Notes: generated by a model not told the origin, from the letters alone. A stretch of 64,000 nt of DNA from Pseudomonas alkylphenolica (GCF_004025535.1 NZ_QJRG01000049.1:62001-126000); one strand, 5' to 3'. Shown: positions 9,473 through 19,455, counted from the first letter of the stretch. Made by a program: numbers and translations.

Positions 9473-9662
9473 TGGGTTATTGCCTGGTTGCGCCCTGATG
9501 GAGCGGCTGGCGGGCGTTACTGACGAGCAGTAGGGTAGTAGTGCCGCAGGCTACTCCCACCGTCTGGGCGATTGTGGTAACATCCGACGGTTTCCAAGGC
9601 AGGCCCGCGGGGCTGTCTTTACTGCGCAGATCCATGGCTTAACTCGTTGATTTGTCGTAAGT

Positions 9663-9687
9663 CGCTGCAAGGAGTCACTTTGCAGCG
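9663..9687. other. Hairpin in gyrA 5' leader
   Basis: Two perfect 8-base arms (CGCTGCAA at 9663-9670 and TTGCAGCG at 9680-9687) enclose a 9-base loop. AAGGAG occurs at the edge of the loop. It lies 65-90 bases before the gyrA ATG and is not followed by a T-run, so it is not a terminator. A role in gyrA control is speculation. Confidence 0.4.
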
Positions 9688-9751
9688 GCGAGCTTCGTTC
9701 GTCCCATATGGATGTGACGAGGTTTCACCAGAAAAAGGAATCAGGCTTCTC

Positions 9752-12388
9752 ATGGGCGAACTGGCCAAAGAAATCCTCCCGGTCAATATCGAAGACGAAC
9801 TGAGACAGTCCTACCTCGACTACGCGATGAGCGTCATTGTCGGGCGTGCACTGCCCGATGCGCGTGATGGCTTGAAGCCCGTGCATCGCCGCGTTCTGTA
9901 TGCGATGAGCGAACTGGGTAACGACTGGAACAAACCGTACAAGAAATCCGCCCGTGTGGTCGGTGACGTGATCGGTAAGTACCACCCGCACGGTGATACC
10001 GCGGTGTACGACACCATCGTCCGTATGGCCCAGCCGTTCTCGCTGCGCTACCTGCTGGTCGACGGTCAGGGCAACTTCGGTTCGGTCGACGGCGACAACG
10101 CTGCGGCCATGCGATACACCGAAGTGCGCATGACCAAGCTGGCCCATGAACTGCTGGCTGACCTGCACAAGGAAACCGTCGACTGGGTGCCCAACTACGA
10201 CGGCACCGAGCAGATCCCGGCGGTCATGCCGACCAAGATCCCCAACCTGCTGGTCAACGGTTCCAGTGGTATTGCCGTGGGCATGGCCACCAACATTCCG
10301 CCGCACAACCTCGGTGAAGTCATCGACGGTTGCCTGGCACTGATCGACAACGCCGACATCACCGTCGATGAACTGATGCAGTTCATTCCGGGCCCCGACT
10401 TCCCTACAGCCGCCATCATCAACGGCCGCCAGGGCATCATCGAGGCCTACCGTACCGGTCGCGGCCGCATCTATATGCGTGCCCGTTCCACCGTCGAAGA
10501 CATCGACAAGGTCGGTGGTCGCCAGCAGATCGTGGTCACCGAGCTGCCTTACCAGCTGAACAAGGCGCGCCTGATCGAGAAAATCGCCGAGCTGGTCAAA
10601 GAGAAGAAGCTCGAAGGCATTACCGAGCTGCGCGACGAGTCCGACAAGGACGGCATGCGTATCGTCATCGAGCTGCGCCGTGGCGAGGTTCCGGAGGTTA
10701 TCCTCAACAACCTCTACGCCCAGACCCAGCTGCAAGCGGTATTCGGTATCAACATCGTCGCCCTGATCGACGGCCGCCCGCGTGTCCTGAACCTCAAGGA
10801 CCTGCTCGAGGCATTCGTTCGTCACCGTCGTGAAGTGGTTACCCGTCGTACCGTGTTCGAACTGCGCAAGGCGCGCGAGCGTGGTCACATCCTTGAAGGC
10901 CAGGCCGTTGCCCTGTCCAACATCGATCCGGTCATCGCCCTGATCAAGGCCTCGCCGACACCGTCGGAAGCCAAGGAAGCGCTGATCAGCACGCCGTGGG
11001 AGTCCAGTGCCGTGCAGGTCATGGTCGAGCGCGCCGGTGCCGACTCCTGTCGTCCGGAAAACCTCGACGAGCAGTACGGTCTGCGTGACGGCAAGTACTT
11101 CCTGTCGCCGGAACAGGCCCAGGCCATTCTGGACTTGCGCCTGCACCGCCTGACCGGCCTTGAGCACGAGAAGCTGCTGGCCGAGTACCAGGAGATCCTC
11201 AACCAGATCGGCGAGCTGATCCGCATCCTCAACAGCGCCGAGCGCCTGATGGAAGTGATCCGCGAAGAGCTGGAGCTGATTCGCGCCGAATACGGCGATG
11301 TGCGCCGTACCGAAATTCTCGATGCGCGTCTGGACCTGACCCTGGGTGACATGATTCCGGAAGAAGACCGGGTTGTGACCATTTCCCATGGTGGCTACGC
11401 CAAGACCCAGCCGCTGGCGGCCTACCAGGCACAGCGTCGCGGCGGTAAAGGCAAGTCGGCTACAGGCGTCAAAGACGAGGACTACATTTCGCACCTGCTG
11501 GTCGCCAACAGCCACACCACGCTGCTGCTGTTCTCCAGCAAGGGCAAGGTGTACTGGCTGAAAACCTACGAAATTCCGGAAGCGTCCCGTGCCGCGCGCG
11601 GTCGACCGCTGGTCAACCTGCTGCCGCTGGACGAAGGCGAGTACATTTCGACCATGTTGCCGGTCGAGGAATACACCGAGGGTCACTTCATCTTCATGGC
11701 CACCGCCAACGGTACCGTGAAGAAGACCCCGCTGGAATCCTTCAGCCGTCAGCGCAGCGTCGGTCTGATCGCGCTGGAGCTCGACGAAGGCGACGTACTG
11801 ATTTCCGCGGCCATTACCGATGGCGAGCGTGAGGTCATGCTGTTCTCCGACGCCGGCAAGGTTACCCGCTTCAAGGAATCCGACGTCCGTGCCATGGGCC
11901 GTACCGCCCGCGGTGTGCGCGGCATGCGCCTGGCCGAAGGGCAGAAGCTGATCTCCATGATCATTCCGGAAGAGGGCAGCCAGATCCTGACCGCTTCCGA
12001 GCGTGGTTATGGCAAGCGTACTGAAATCGGCGAGTTCCCCGAGTACAAACGTGGCGGTCAGGGCGTTATCGCCATGGTCAGCAACGAGCGTAACGGTCGC
12101 CTGGTCGGTGCGGTACAGGTGCAGGACGGCGAGGAAATCATGCTGATTTCCGACCAGGGCACCCTGGTGCGTACCCGTGTCGGCGAAGTCTCCAGCCTGG
12201 GTCGTAACACCCAGGGTGTGACCTTGATCAAGCTGGCCAGCGATGAAACCCTGGTAGGTCTGGAGCGTGTCCAGGAGCCTTCTGAAGAGGAAGGTGACGA
12301 AGACTACGAAGCCGATGCCGATGCCGGTGAGGCTGGCGAAGCGCCAGAAGCTCAGGCCGCTGGCGACGAAGAGGCACCTCAGGAATAA
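9752..12388 (+). CDS. gyrA: DNA gyrase subunit A
   Basis: This 878-residue subunit A of DNA gyrase is the breakage-reunion subunit that introduces negative supercoils with GyrB. The catalytic tyrosine is Tyr122 in AMRYTEVRM. The quinolone-resistance region reads HPHGDTAVYDT, with Thr83 and Asp87, the usual unmutated Pseudomonas residues. The C-terminal beta-pinwheel contains the GyrA box QRRGGKG and ends in a long acidic tail rich in Glu/Asp/Ala. ATG 9752 (MGELAKEILPVN) is the conserved start; an upstream in-frame extension to 9647 is not family sequence. Confidence 0.97.
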   Translation: MGELAKEILPVNIEDELRQSYLDYAMSVIVGRALPDARDGLKPVHRRVLYAMSELGNDWNKPYKKSARVVGDVIGKYHPHGDTAVYDTIVRMAQPFSLRYLLVDGQGNFGSVDGDNAAAMRYTEVRMTKLAHELLADLHKETVDWVPNYDGTEQIPAVMPTKIPNLLVNGSSGIAVGMATNIPPHNLGEVIDGCLALIDNADITVDELMQFIPGPDFPTAAIINGRQGIIEAYRTGRGRIYMRARSTVEDIDKVGGRQQIVVTELPYQLNKARLIEKIAELVKEKKLEGITELRDESDKDGMRIVIELRRGEVPEVILNNLYAQTQLQAVFGINIVALIDGRPRVLNLKDLLEAFVRHRREVVTRRTVFELRKARERGHILEGQAVALSNIDPVIALIKASPTPSEAKEALISTPWESSAVQVMVERAGADSCRPENLDEQYGLRDGKYFLSPEQAQAILDLRLHRLTGLEHEKLLAEYQEILNQIGELIRILNSAERLMEVIREELELIRAEYGDVRRTEILDARLDLTLGDMIPEEDRVVTISHGGYAKTQPLAAYQAQRRGGKGKSATGVKDEDYISHLLVANSHTTLLLFSSKGKVYWLKTYEIPEASRAARGRPLVNLLPLDEGEYISTMLPVEEYTEGHFIFMATANGTVKKTPLESFSRQRSVGLIALELDEGDVLISAAITDGEREVMLFSDAGKVTRFKESDVRAMGRTARGVRGMRLAEGQKLISMIIPEEGSQILTASERGYGKRTEIGEFPEYKRGGQGVIAMVSNERNGRLVGAVQVQDGEEIMLISDQGTLVRTRVGEVSSLGRNTQGVTLIKLASDETLVGLERVQEPSEEEGDEDYEADADAGEAGEAPEAQAAGDEEAPQE

Positions 12389-12424
12389 GCAACGCAGTAA
12401 CGTAACCCTGGTGGGGTGGCCGCG

Positions 12425-12446
12425 GCGGTGTCATTTTTCACACCGC
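12425..12446. other. Hairpin between gyrA and serC
   Basis: Arms GCGGTGT (12425-12431) and ACACCGC (12440-12446) enclose the loop CATTTTTC in the 100-base gap between gyrA and serC. There is no downstream T-run, so it may be an RNA-processing or stability element rather than a terminator. Confidence 0.35.
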
Positions 12447-12488
12447 ACGGCCCGCTCCACGGACATCAAGAGCAGAGCGAGAGTGGAT

Positions 12489-13574
12489 GTGAGCAAACGA
12501 GCCTTTAACTTCTGCGCAGGCCCTGCTGCGCTTCCTGACGCTGTCCTGCAGCGCGCCCAGGCCGAAATGCTGGACTGGAATGGCAAAGGCTTGTCCGTGA
12601 TGGAGATGAGTCACCGTAGCGACGACTACGTGGCCATCGCCGAAAAGGCCGAGCAGGATCTGCGCGACCTGTTGTCCGTTCCCGCCAATTACAAGGTGCT
12701 TTTCCTGCAGGGCGGCGCTAGCCAGCAGTTCGCCGAGATCCCGCTGAACCTGCTGCCTGAAAGCGGCACCGCCGACTATATCGAAACCGGTATCTGGTCG
12801 AAGAAAGCCATTGAAGAAGCCCGCCGTTTCGGCAACATCAATGTCGCTGCCAGTGCGAAACCCTACGACTACCTGAACATCCCTGGCCAGAATGAGTGGA
12901 ACCTGACCAAGGGTGCCGCTTACGTGCACTACGCCTCGAACGAGACCATTGGTGGTCTGCAGTTCGACTGGGTGCCGCAAACCGGTGATGCGCCGCTGGT
13001 GGTCGACATGTCTTCCGACATTCTTTCGCGCCCGGTGGATGTCGCCGACTTCGGCATGATCTACGCCGGCGCCCAGAAAAACATCGGCCCAAGCGGCCTG
13101 GTGGTGGTGATCGTGCGTGAAGACCTGATCGGTCGTGCCCGCAGCAGCTGCCCGACCATGCTTGACTACAAGGTCGCTGCCGACAACGGCTCGATGTACA
13201 ACACCCCGGCTACCTACTCCTGGTACCTCTCCGGCCTGGTCTTCGAGTGGCTCAAGGAGCAGGGCGGCGTCGCGGCCATGGAGCAGCGCAACCGCGCCAA
13301 GAAAGACCGCCTGTACGGCTTCATCGACAGCAGTGACTTCTACAGCAACCCGATCAGCGTCAACGCGCGTTCGTGGATGAACGTGCCGTTCCGTCTGGCG
13401 GACGAGCGCCTCGACAAGGCCTTCCTGGCCGGTGCCGACGCCCGTGGCCTGCTCAACCTCAAGGGTCACCGTTCGGTCGGCGGCATGCGCGCCTCGATCT
13501 ACAACGCCCTGGGGCTGGAAGCCGTGGATGCGCTGGTTGCCTACATGGCCGAATTCGAGAAGGAGCACGGCTGA
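12489..13574 (+). CDS. serC: Phosphoserine aminotransferase
   Basis: This 361-residue class V PLP aminotransferase makes phosphoserine from 3-phosphohydroxypyruvate and also acts in pyridoxal phosphate synthesis. It starts MSKRAFNFCAGPAALP in family style from GTG 12489. The PLP-lysine segment is AGAQKNIGPSGL. The length equals the usual 361. A longer frame from 12267 lies inside gyrA and is rejected. Its TGA overlaps the pheA ATG (TGATG), the first link in a coupled serC-pheA-tyrA/aroA-cmk block. Confidence 0.96.
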   Translation: MSKRAFNFCAGPAALPDAVLQRAQAEMLDWNGKGLSVMEMSHRSDDYVAIAEKAEQDLRDLLSVPANYKVLFLQGGASQQFAEIPLNLLPESGTADYIETGIWSKKAIEEARRFGNINVAASAKPYDYLNIPGQNEWNLTKGAAYVHYASNETIGGLQFDWVPQTGDAPLVVDMSSDILSRPVDVADFGMIYAGAQKNIGPSGLVVVIVREDLIGRARSSCPTMLDYKVAADNGSMYNTPATYSWYLSGLVFEWLKEQGGVAAMEQRNRAKKDRLYGFIDSSDFYSNPISVNARSWMNVPFRLADERLDKAFLAGADARGLLNLKGHRSVGGMRASIYNALGLEAVDALVAYMAEFEKEHG

Positions 13575-14668
13575 TGTCGGAGCAGGAACTCAAGGCGCTG
13601 CGGGTGCGCATTGACAGCCTCGATGAGAAGATTCTCGAGCTGATCAGTGACCGTGCCCGCTGTGCGCAGGAAGTGGCGCGGGTCAAGATGTCGGCATTGC
13701 CTGCCGGCGAAGAGCCGATCTTCTACCGTCCGGAGCGTGAAGCTCAGGTGCTCAAGCGCGTTATGCAGCGCAACCAGGGGCCGTTGGGCAACGAAGAAAT
13801 GGCCCGTCTGTTCCGGGAAATCATGTCTTCCTGCCTGGCCCTTGAGCAGCCGCTCAAGGTCGCCTACCTGGGGCCTGAGGGTACCTTCACCCAGGCGGCG
13901 GCGATGAAGCACTTCGGCCACGCGGTGATCAGCAAACCGATGGCTGCCATCGACGAGGTGTTCCGCGAAGTGGCGGCAGGCGCCGTCAATTTTGGCGTAG
14001 TGCCGGTCGAGAACTCCACCGAGGGTGCGGTCAACCACACCCTGGACAGCTTCCTTGAGCACGACATGGTCATCTGTGGCGAAGTCGAGCTGCGTATTCA
14101 CCACCATTTGCTGGTGGGTGAAAACACCAAGACCGACAGCATCAGCCGCATCTACTCCCACGCCCAGTCCCTGGCCCAGTGCCGCAAGTGGCTGGACGCC
14201 CATTACCCGAACGTAGAGCGCGTGGCTGTTTCCAGCAACGCCGAGGCGGCCAAGCGGGTCAAGGGTGAGTGGAACTCTGCGGCCATCGCCGGTGACATGG
14301 CGGCTGGCCTCTATGGTTTGACCCGTCTTGCCGAGAAAATCGAAGACCGCCCGGACAACTCCACGCGCTTTTTGATGATCGGCAACCAGGAAGTGCCACC
14401 AACCGGCGATGACAAGACTTCGATCATTGTCTCGATGAGCAACAAGCCGGGTGCCTTGCACGAGTTGCTGGTGCCGTTCCATGAGAACGGCATCGACCTG
14501 ACGCGCATCGAAACGCGTCCTTCGCGCAGCGGCAAATGGACCTACGTGTTCTTCATCGATTTCATCGGTCACCACCGCGATCCGCTGATCAAGGCCGTGC
14601 TGGAAAAAATCAGCCAGGAAGCCGTGGCCCTGAAGGTGCTGGGTTCCTACCCCAAAGCGGTGCTTTGA
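13574..14668 (+). CDS. pheA: Bifunctional chorismate mutase/prephenate dehydratase (P-protein)
   Basis: This 364-residue enzyme has an AroQ chorismate mutase domain (~1-90), a prephenate dehydratase domain (~95-275, starting KVAYLGPEGTFTQAA) and a C-terminal ACT domain (~285-360) with the phenylalanine-binding motif GALHELL and the ESRP-like IETRPS. It makes phenylpyruvate from chorismate and is expected to be feedback-inhibited by phenylalanine. ATG 13574 overlaps the serC stop. Confidence 0.96.
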   Translation: MSEQELKALRVRIDSLDEKILELISDRARCAQEVARVKMSALPAGEEPIFYRPEREAQVLKRVMQRNQGPLGNEEMARLFREIMSSCLALEQPLKVAYLGPEGTFTQAAAMKHFGHAVISKPMAAIDEVFREVAAGAVNFGVVPVENSTEGAVNHTLDSFLEHDMVICGEVELRIHHHLLVGENTKTDSISRIYSHAQSLAQCRKWLDAHYPNVERVAVSSNAEAAKRVKGEWNSAAIAGDMAAGLYGLTRLAEKIEDRPDNSTRFLMIGNQEVPPTGDDKTSIIVSMSNKPGALHELLVPFHENGIDLTRIETRPSRSGKWTYVFFIDFIGHHRDPLIKAVLEKISQEAVALKVLGSYPKAVL

Positions 14669-14712
14669 GGTGATGAGTGGCATGCATGCAGATTTGAATA
14701 GGGTCCTGCCCC

Positions 14713-16953
14713 GTGGTTGAAGTCGTGGTAAGCAAGGTCGAACCGATTATCGGTCGTCTGGTAGTGGTCGGGCTGGGGCTGATTGGCGGATCGTTTGCCA
14801 AGGGGCTTCGGGAAAGTGGCCTGTGCCGCGAAGTGGTCGGTGTCGATCTTGACCCTCAATCGCGCAAGCTGGCGGTAGAGCTTGGGGTCGTCGACCGCTG
14901 TGAAGACGACCTCGCCACTGCCTGTGTCGGTGCGGACGTCATTCAGCTGGCCGTACCGATCCTGGCAATGGAAAAACTCCTGGCCCGCCTGGCGCAGCTT
15001 GACCTTGGGGCGGCGGTGCTGACCGACGTCGGCAGTGCCAAGGGCAATGTCGTGCGTGCTGCACGCGAGGCCTTTGCCGAGCAACTGCCGTATTTTGTGC
15101 CTGGCCACCCTATTGCTGGCTCCGAGCAGAGCGGGGTAGAGGCGTCCAATGCGGCCCTGTTCCGTCGCCACAAGGTTATCCTGACGCCGCTGGCTGAAAC
15201 CGATCCAGCCGCCCTGGCGCTGGTCGACCGGCTCTGGCGTGCGCTGGAAGCCGATGTCGAGCACATGCAGGTCGAACGCCATGACGAGGTTCTGGCCGCG
15301 ACCAGCCACTTGCCGCACCTGCTTGCCTTTGGTCTGGTTGATTCCCTGGCCAAACGCAATGAAAACCTGGATATCTTCCGTTACGCTGCCGGTGGTTTCC
15401 GCGATTTCACAAGAATCGCCGGAAGCGACCCGGTCATGTGGCACGACATTTTTCTCGCCAACCGCGAAGCTGTTCTGCGCACACTGGATACATTTCGCAG
15501 CGATCTCGACGCCTTGCGCGACGCGGTCGATGCAGGGGATGGGCATCAATTGCTGGGCGTTTTCACTCGCGCCCGGGTTGCCCGCGAGCATTTCAGTAAA
15601 ATCCTGGCCCGCCGGGCCTATGTGGACGCTATGAACTCCAACGACCTGATTTTCCTGGCAAATCCTGGTGGCCAACTGTCTGGCCGAATTCGCGTACCAG
15701 GCGACAAATCGATCTCCCATCGCTCGATCATGTTGGGCTCCCTGGCAGAAGGCACCACCGAAGTCGAAGGCTTCCTCGAGGGTGAGGACGCCCTGGCGAC
15801 GCTGCAGGCCTTCCGCGACATGGGTGTGGTCATCGAAGGCCCGCACCATGGTCGCGTGACCATTCACGGCGTTGGCCTCAATGGCCTCAAGCCGCCGCCT
15901 GGTCCGATCTACCTGGGTAACTCCGGCACTTCGATGCGCCTGCTTTCCGGCCTGCTGGCCGCGCAGCCGTTCGATACCGTACTGACCGGCGACGCCTCGC
16001 TGTCCAAGCGCCCGATGAACCGTGTCGCCAACCCGCTGCGGGAAATGGGCGCGGTCATTGAAACTGCCGCCGAAGGTCGTCCACCGATGACCATTCGCGG
16101 TGGTCACAAGTTGAAGGCGCTGACCTACACGCTGCCAATGGCCAGTGCCCAGGTGAAGTCCTGCCTGCTGCTGGCGGGCCTGTATGCAGAAGGCAAGACC
16201 ACCGTCACCGAGCCTGCGCCGACCCGTGACCATACCGAGCGCATGCTGCGTGGTTTTGGCTACAGCGTGAACGTCGAGGGGCCGACAGCGTCCCTGGAGT
16301 CCGGCGGCAAGCTGACCGCAACCCATATCGAAGTGCCCGCTGACATCTCCTCGGCAGCCTTCTTCCTGGTCGCGGCCTCCATTGCCGAAGGTTCTGAGCT
16401 GGTGCTCGAACACGTCGGTATCAACCCGACCCGCACCGGCGTGATTGACATCCTCAAGCTGATGGGCGGTGACATCACCCTGGAAAACCAGCGTGAAGTC
16501 GGTGGCGAACCGGTGGCTGACCTGCGTGTACGGGGCGCTAAACTCAAGGGTATCGAGATTCCGGAGCACCTGGTGCCACTGGCCATCGACGAGTTCCCGG
16601 TGCTGTTCGTGGCCGCCGCCTGTGCTGAAGGGCGTACCGTGCTACGTGGCGCTGAAGAGCTGCGGGTCAAGGAATCTGATCGTATCCAGGTCATGGCCGA
16701 TGGCCTGCTGACCCTGGGTGTGAAGTGCGAGCCGACCCTGGACGGCATCATCATTGATGGCGGCTCGATCGGCGGCGGTGAAGTGCATGGGCATGGCGAC
16801 CACCGTATTGCCATGGCTTTCAGTGTGGCTTCGCTGCGGGCGACCGCGCCGATTCGCATCCATGACTGCGCCAACGTCGCCACGTCGTTCCCGAACTTCC
16901 TGGCCTTGTGCGCTGAAGTCGGTATCCGTGTCGCTGAAGAGGGCAAGTCGTGA
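14713..16953 (+). CDS. aroA: Fused cyclohexadienyl/prephenate dehydrogenase and EPSP synthase
   Basis: This 746-residue fusion has a TyrA domain (~1-300) opening with the Rossmann motif VVGLGLIGGSFAKGL. The AroA domain begins near residue 307 (nucleotide 15631) with SGRIRVPGDKSISHRS and continues with LGNSGTSMRLLSG and later DHRIAMAFSVA. It therefore combines a late tyrosine-branch enzyme with the shikimate-pathway step that forms 5-enolpyruvylshikimate-3-phosphate. Start GTG 14713 follows pheA by 44 bases. The pheA/tyrA gap leaves no room for the hisC2 gene found here in P. aeruginosa. The fusion itself is usual for Pseudomonas. Confidence 0.95.
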   Translation: MVEVVVSKVEPIIGRLVVVGLGLIGGSFAKGLRESGLCREVVGVDLDPQSRKLAVELGVVDRCEDDLATACVGADVIQLAVPILAMEKLLARLAQLDLGAAVLTDVGSAKGNVVRAAREAFAEQLPYFVPGHPIAGSEQSGVEASNAALFRRHKVILTPLAETDPAALALVDRLWRALEADVEHMQVERHDEVLAATSHLPHLLAFGLVDSLAKRNENLDIFRYAAGGFRDFTRIAGSDPVMWHDIFLANREAVLRTLDTFRSDLDALRDAVDAGDGHQLLGVFTRARVAREHFSKILARRAYVDAMNSNDLIFLANPGGQLSGRIRVPGDKSISHRSIMLGSLAEGTTEVEGFLEGEDALATLQAFRDMGVVIEGPHHGRVTIHGVGLNGLKPPPGPIYLGNSGTSMRLLSGLLAAQPFDTVLTGDASLSKRPMNRVANPLREMGAVIETAAEGRPPMTIRGGHKLKALTYTLPMASAQVKSCLLLAGLYAEGKTTVTEPAPTRDHTERMLRGFGYSVNVEGPTASLESGGKLTATHIEVPADISSAAFFLVAASIAEGSELVLEHVGINPTRTGVIDILKLMGGDITLENQREVGGEPVADLRVRGAKLKGIEIPEHLVPLAIDEFPVLFVAAACAEGRTVLRGAEELRVKESDRIQVMADGLLTLGVKCEPTLDGIIIDGGSIGGGEVHGHGDHRIAMAFSVASLRATAPIRIHDCANVATSFPNFLALCAEVGIRVAEEGKS

Positions 16954-17636
16954 ACGTGAATGCGCCCGTCATCACCATCGACGGTCCAAGTGGTTCCGGC
17001 AAGGGTACCGTTGCCGGCTTGCTGGCGCGTGAACTGGGCTGGAAACTGCTGGATTCCGGCGCGCTGTATCGCTTGCTGGCCTTTGCGGCGAGCAACCACG
17101 GCGTCGACCTGACCAACGAAGAGTTGCTGGTCACGCTGGCCGCTCATCTGGATGTGCAGTTCATTGCCGCCGAGCCGGGCAAGCTGCAGCAGATCATTCT
17201 CGAGGGTGAGGATGTCAGCAACGTCATCCGTACCGAAACCGTCGGTGCCGGAGCTTCGCGGGTTGCCTCGCTGCCGGCGGTGCGTGACGCCTTGTTGCAG
17301 CGCCAGCGTGCATTCCAGGAAACGCCAGGGCTGATTGCCGATGGCCGTGACATGGGCACCGTGGTGTTCCCTGATGCGCCGTTGAAGGTTTTTCTGACCG
17401 CCAGCGCTGAAGAGCGTGCGCGTCGCCGTTACTTGCAGTTGAAGGCAAAAGGCGAAGATGTTAGTCTGTCGAGTCTGCTAGATGAGATTCGTGCGCGCGA
17501 TGAGCGTGATACCCAGCGCGCAGTGGCCCCGCTCAAACCGGCGGCCGATGCGATACAGCTGGATTCCACGGAGTTGTCCATCGAGCAGGTGCTGGAACGC
17601 ATCAAAAGCGAGATCGCCCTGCGCGATATCGCCTGA
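16950..17636 (+). CDS. cmk: Cytidylate kinase
   Basis: This 228-residue P-loop kinase phosphorylates CMP and dCMP. The nucleotide-binding loop is GPSGSGKGT, and DGRDMGTVVFPDA and RARRRY are family signatures. The start is GTG 16950, overlapping the aroA stop (GTGA). It is followed by a 125-base leader and then rpsA, the conserved cmk-rpsA-ihfB order of gamma-proteobacteria. Confidence 0.95.
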   Translation: MNVNAPVITIDGPSGSGKGTVAGLLARELGWKLLDSGALYRLLAFAASNHGVDLTNEELLVTLAAHLDVQFIAAEPGKLQQIILEGEDVSNVIRTETVGAGASRVASLPAVRDALLQRQRAFQETPGLIADGRDMGTVVFPDAPLKVFLTASAEERARRRYLQLKAKGEDVSLSSLLDEIRARDERDTQRAVAPLKPAADAIQLDSTELSIEQVLERIKSEIALRDIA

Positions 17637-17761
17637 TGACCAGGGAAGCAGGCAGGGGCACCAGTCAACGTCCTGTCGGCTTTCCTTTATATGAACGAAA
17701 CCCACATTGTCTGGAATGTGGCTGATGGGCGTATGTCCCGCCCTAATCTACAGGAATTAAA

Positions 17762-19438
17762 ATGAGCGAAAGCTTTGCAGAACTCTTTGAAGAAAGCCTG
17801 AAAACCCTCAATCTTCAGCCGGGTGCGATCATCACCGGTATCGTTGTCGACATCGACGGCGACTGGGTTACCGTACACGCTGGCCTGAAGTCCGAGGGCG
17901 TCATCCCGCTCGAGCAGTTCTACAACGAAGCTGGCGAGCTGACCATCAAGGTCGGTGACGAAGTTCACGTTGCGCTGGACGCGGTCGAAGACGGCTTTGG
18001 CGAAACCAAACTGTCCCGTGAAAAAGCCAAGCGCGCCGAGTGCTGGATTGTTCTGGAAGCAGCTTTCGCCGCCGAAGAAGTGGTCAAGGGCGTTATCAAC
18101 GGTAAGGTTAAAGGCGGCTTCACTGTCGACGTTAACGGTATCCGTGCGTTCCTGCCGGGCTCCCTGGTTGATGTCCGCCCAGTGCGCGACACCACCCACC
18201 TGGAAGGCAAAGAGCTGGAATTCAAGGTCATCAAGCTGGACCAGAAGCGCAACAACGTTGTCGTTTCCCGTCGCAGCGTCCTGGAAGCCGAAAACAGCGC
18301 CGAGCGCGAAGCTCTGCTGGAATCGCTGCAGGAAGGCCAGCAAGTCAAAGGTATCGTCAAGAACCTCACCGACTACGGCGCATTCGTTGACCTGGGCGGC
18401 GTTGATGGCTTGCTGCACATCACCGACATGGCCTGGAAGCGTATCAAGCACCCATCGGAAATCGTCAACGTTGGCGACGAGATCGATGTCAAGGTTCTGA
18501 AATACGATCGCGAGCGTAACCGTGTATCCCTGGGTCTGAAGCAACTGGGTGAAGACCCATGGGTTGCTATCAAGGCTCGTTACCCAGAAAGCACCCGCGT
18601 AATGGCGCGTGTAACCAACCTGACCGACTACGGCTGCTTCGCAGAGCTGGAAGAAGGCGTGGAAGGCCTGGTACACGTTTCCGAAATGGACTGGACCAAC
18701 AAAAACATCCACCCTTCGAAAGTCGTTCAAGTTGGCGACGAAGTGGAAGTTATGGTTCTGGACATCGACGAAGAGCGTCGTCGTATCTCCTTGGGCATCA
18801 AACAGTGCAAGTCCAACCCATGGGAAGACTTCTCTGGCCAGTTCAACAAGGGCGACAAGATCTCCGGCACCATCAAGTCGATCACCGATTTCGGTATCTT
18901 CATTGGTCTGGACGGCGGCATCGACGGTCTGGTTCACCTGTCCGACATCTCCTGGAACGAAGTGGGCGAAGAAGCCGTACGTCGCTTCAAGAAGGGCGAC
19001 GAGCTGGACACCGTGATCCTGTCGGTAGATCCAGAGCGTGAGCGTATCTCCCTGGGCATCAAGCAACTGGAAGACGATCCGTTCTCCAACTACGTTGCTG
19101 TCAACGACAAAGGCGCTATCGTCAAAGGTACCGTTAAAGAAGTTGACGCCAAGGGCGCTATCATCACCCTGGCCGACGACATCGAAGCCACTCTGAAAGC
19201 TTCCGAAATCAGCCGTGACCGCGTTGAAGACGCGCGTAACGTCCTGAAGGAAGGCGAAGAGATCGAAGCCAAGATCATCAGCGTTGACCGTAAGAGCCGT
19301 GTCATCAGCCTCTCCATCAAGTCGAAAGACGACGCTGAAGAGAAAGAAGCTATCCAGAGCCTGAAAGAAACTGCTCCGGAAGCTGCTGATACCACCATGG
19401 CCGCGCTGCTGCGTCAGGCAATGGCCAAACAGAACTAA
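17762..19438 (+). CDS. rpsA: 30S ribosomal protein S1
   Basis: This 558-residue protein carries six S1 OB-fold repeats, visible as recurring elements such as TDYGAFVDLGGVDGLLHITDM, TDYGCFAELEEGVEGLVH and TDFGIFIGLDGGIDGLVH, each ending in RISLGIKQ-type strands. S1 unwinds and docks mRNA on the 30S subunit and often represses its own translation through its leader. ATG 17762 follows CAGGAATTAAA. The codon choice is that of a highly expressed gene (for example many AAC, CTG and GAA codons). Confidence 0.97.
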   Translation: MSESFAELFEESLKTLNLQPGAIITGIVVDIDGDWVTVHAGLKSEGVIPLEQFYNEAGELTIKVGDEVHVALDAVEDGFGETKLSREKAKRAECWIVLEAAFAAEEVVKGVINGKVKGGFTVDVNGIRAFLPGSLVDVRPVRDTTHLEGKELEFKVIKLDQKRNNVVVSRRSVLEAENSAEREALLESLQEGQQVKGIVKNLTDYGAFVDLGGVDGLLHITDMAWKRIKHPSEIVNVGDEIDVKVLKYDRERNRVSLGLKQLGEDPWVAIKARYPESTRVMARVTNLTDYGCFAELEEGVEGLVHVSEMDWTNKNIHPSKVVQVGDEVEVMVLDIDEERRRISLGIKQCKSNPWEDFSGQFNKGDKISGTIKSITDFGIFIGLDGGIDGLVHLSDISWNEVGEEAVRRFKKGDELDTVILSVDPERERISLGIKQLEDDPFSNYVAVNDKGAIVKGTVKEVDAKGAIITLADDIEATLKASEISRDRVEDARNVLKEGEEIEAKIISVDRKSRVISLSIKSKDDAEEKEAIQSLKETAPEAADTTMAALLRQAMAKQN

Positions 19439-19455
19439 GTTCTGCTTGGGTATTG

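Noticed and set aside
9725..11686. 653-codon ORF on the minus strand opposite gyrA
   Set aside because: It is the antisense shadow of gyrA caused by high-GC codon structure; its translation has no recognisable domain and gyrA is certain.
14669..14712. Possible remnant of hisC2 between pheA and tyrA
   Set aside because: Only 44 bases separate the genes, with no residual similarity to an aminotransferase.
14647..16569. 640-codon minus-strand ORF opposite tyrA-aroA
   Set aside because: Antisense shadow of a certain coding gene; no domain signatures.
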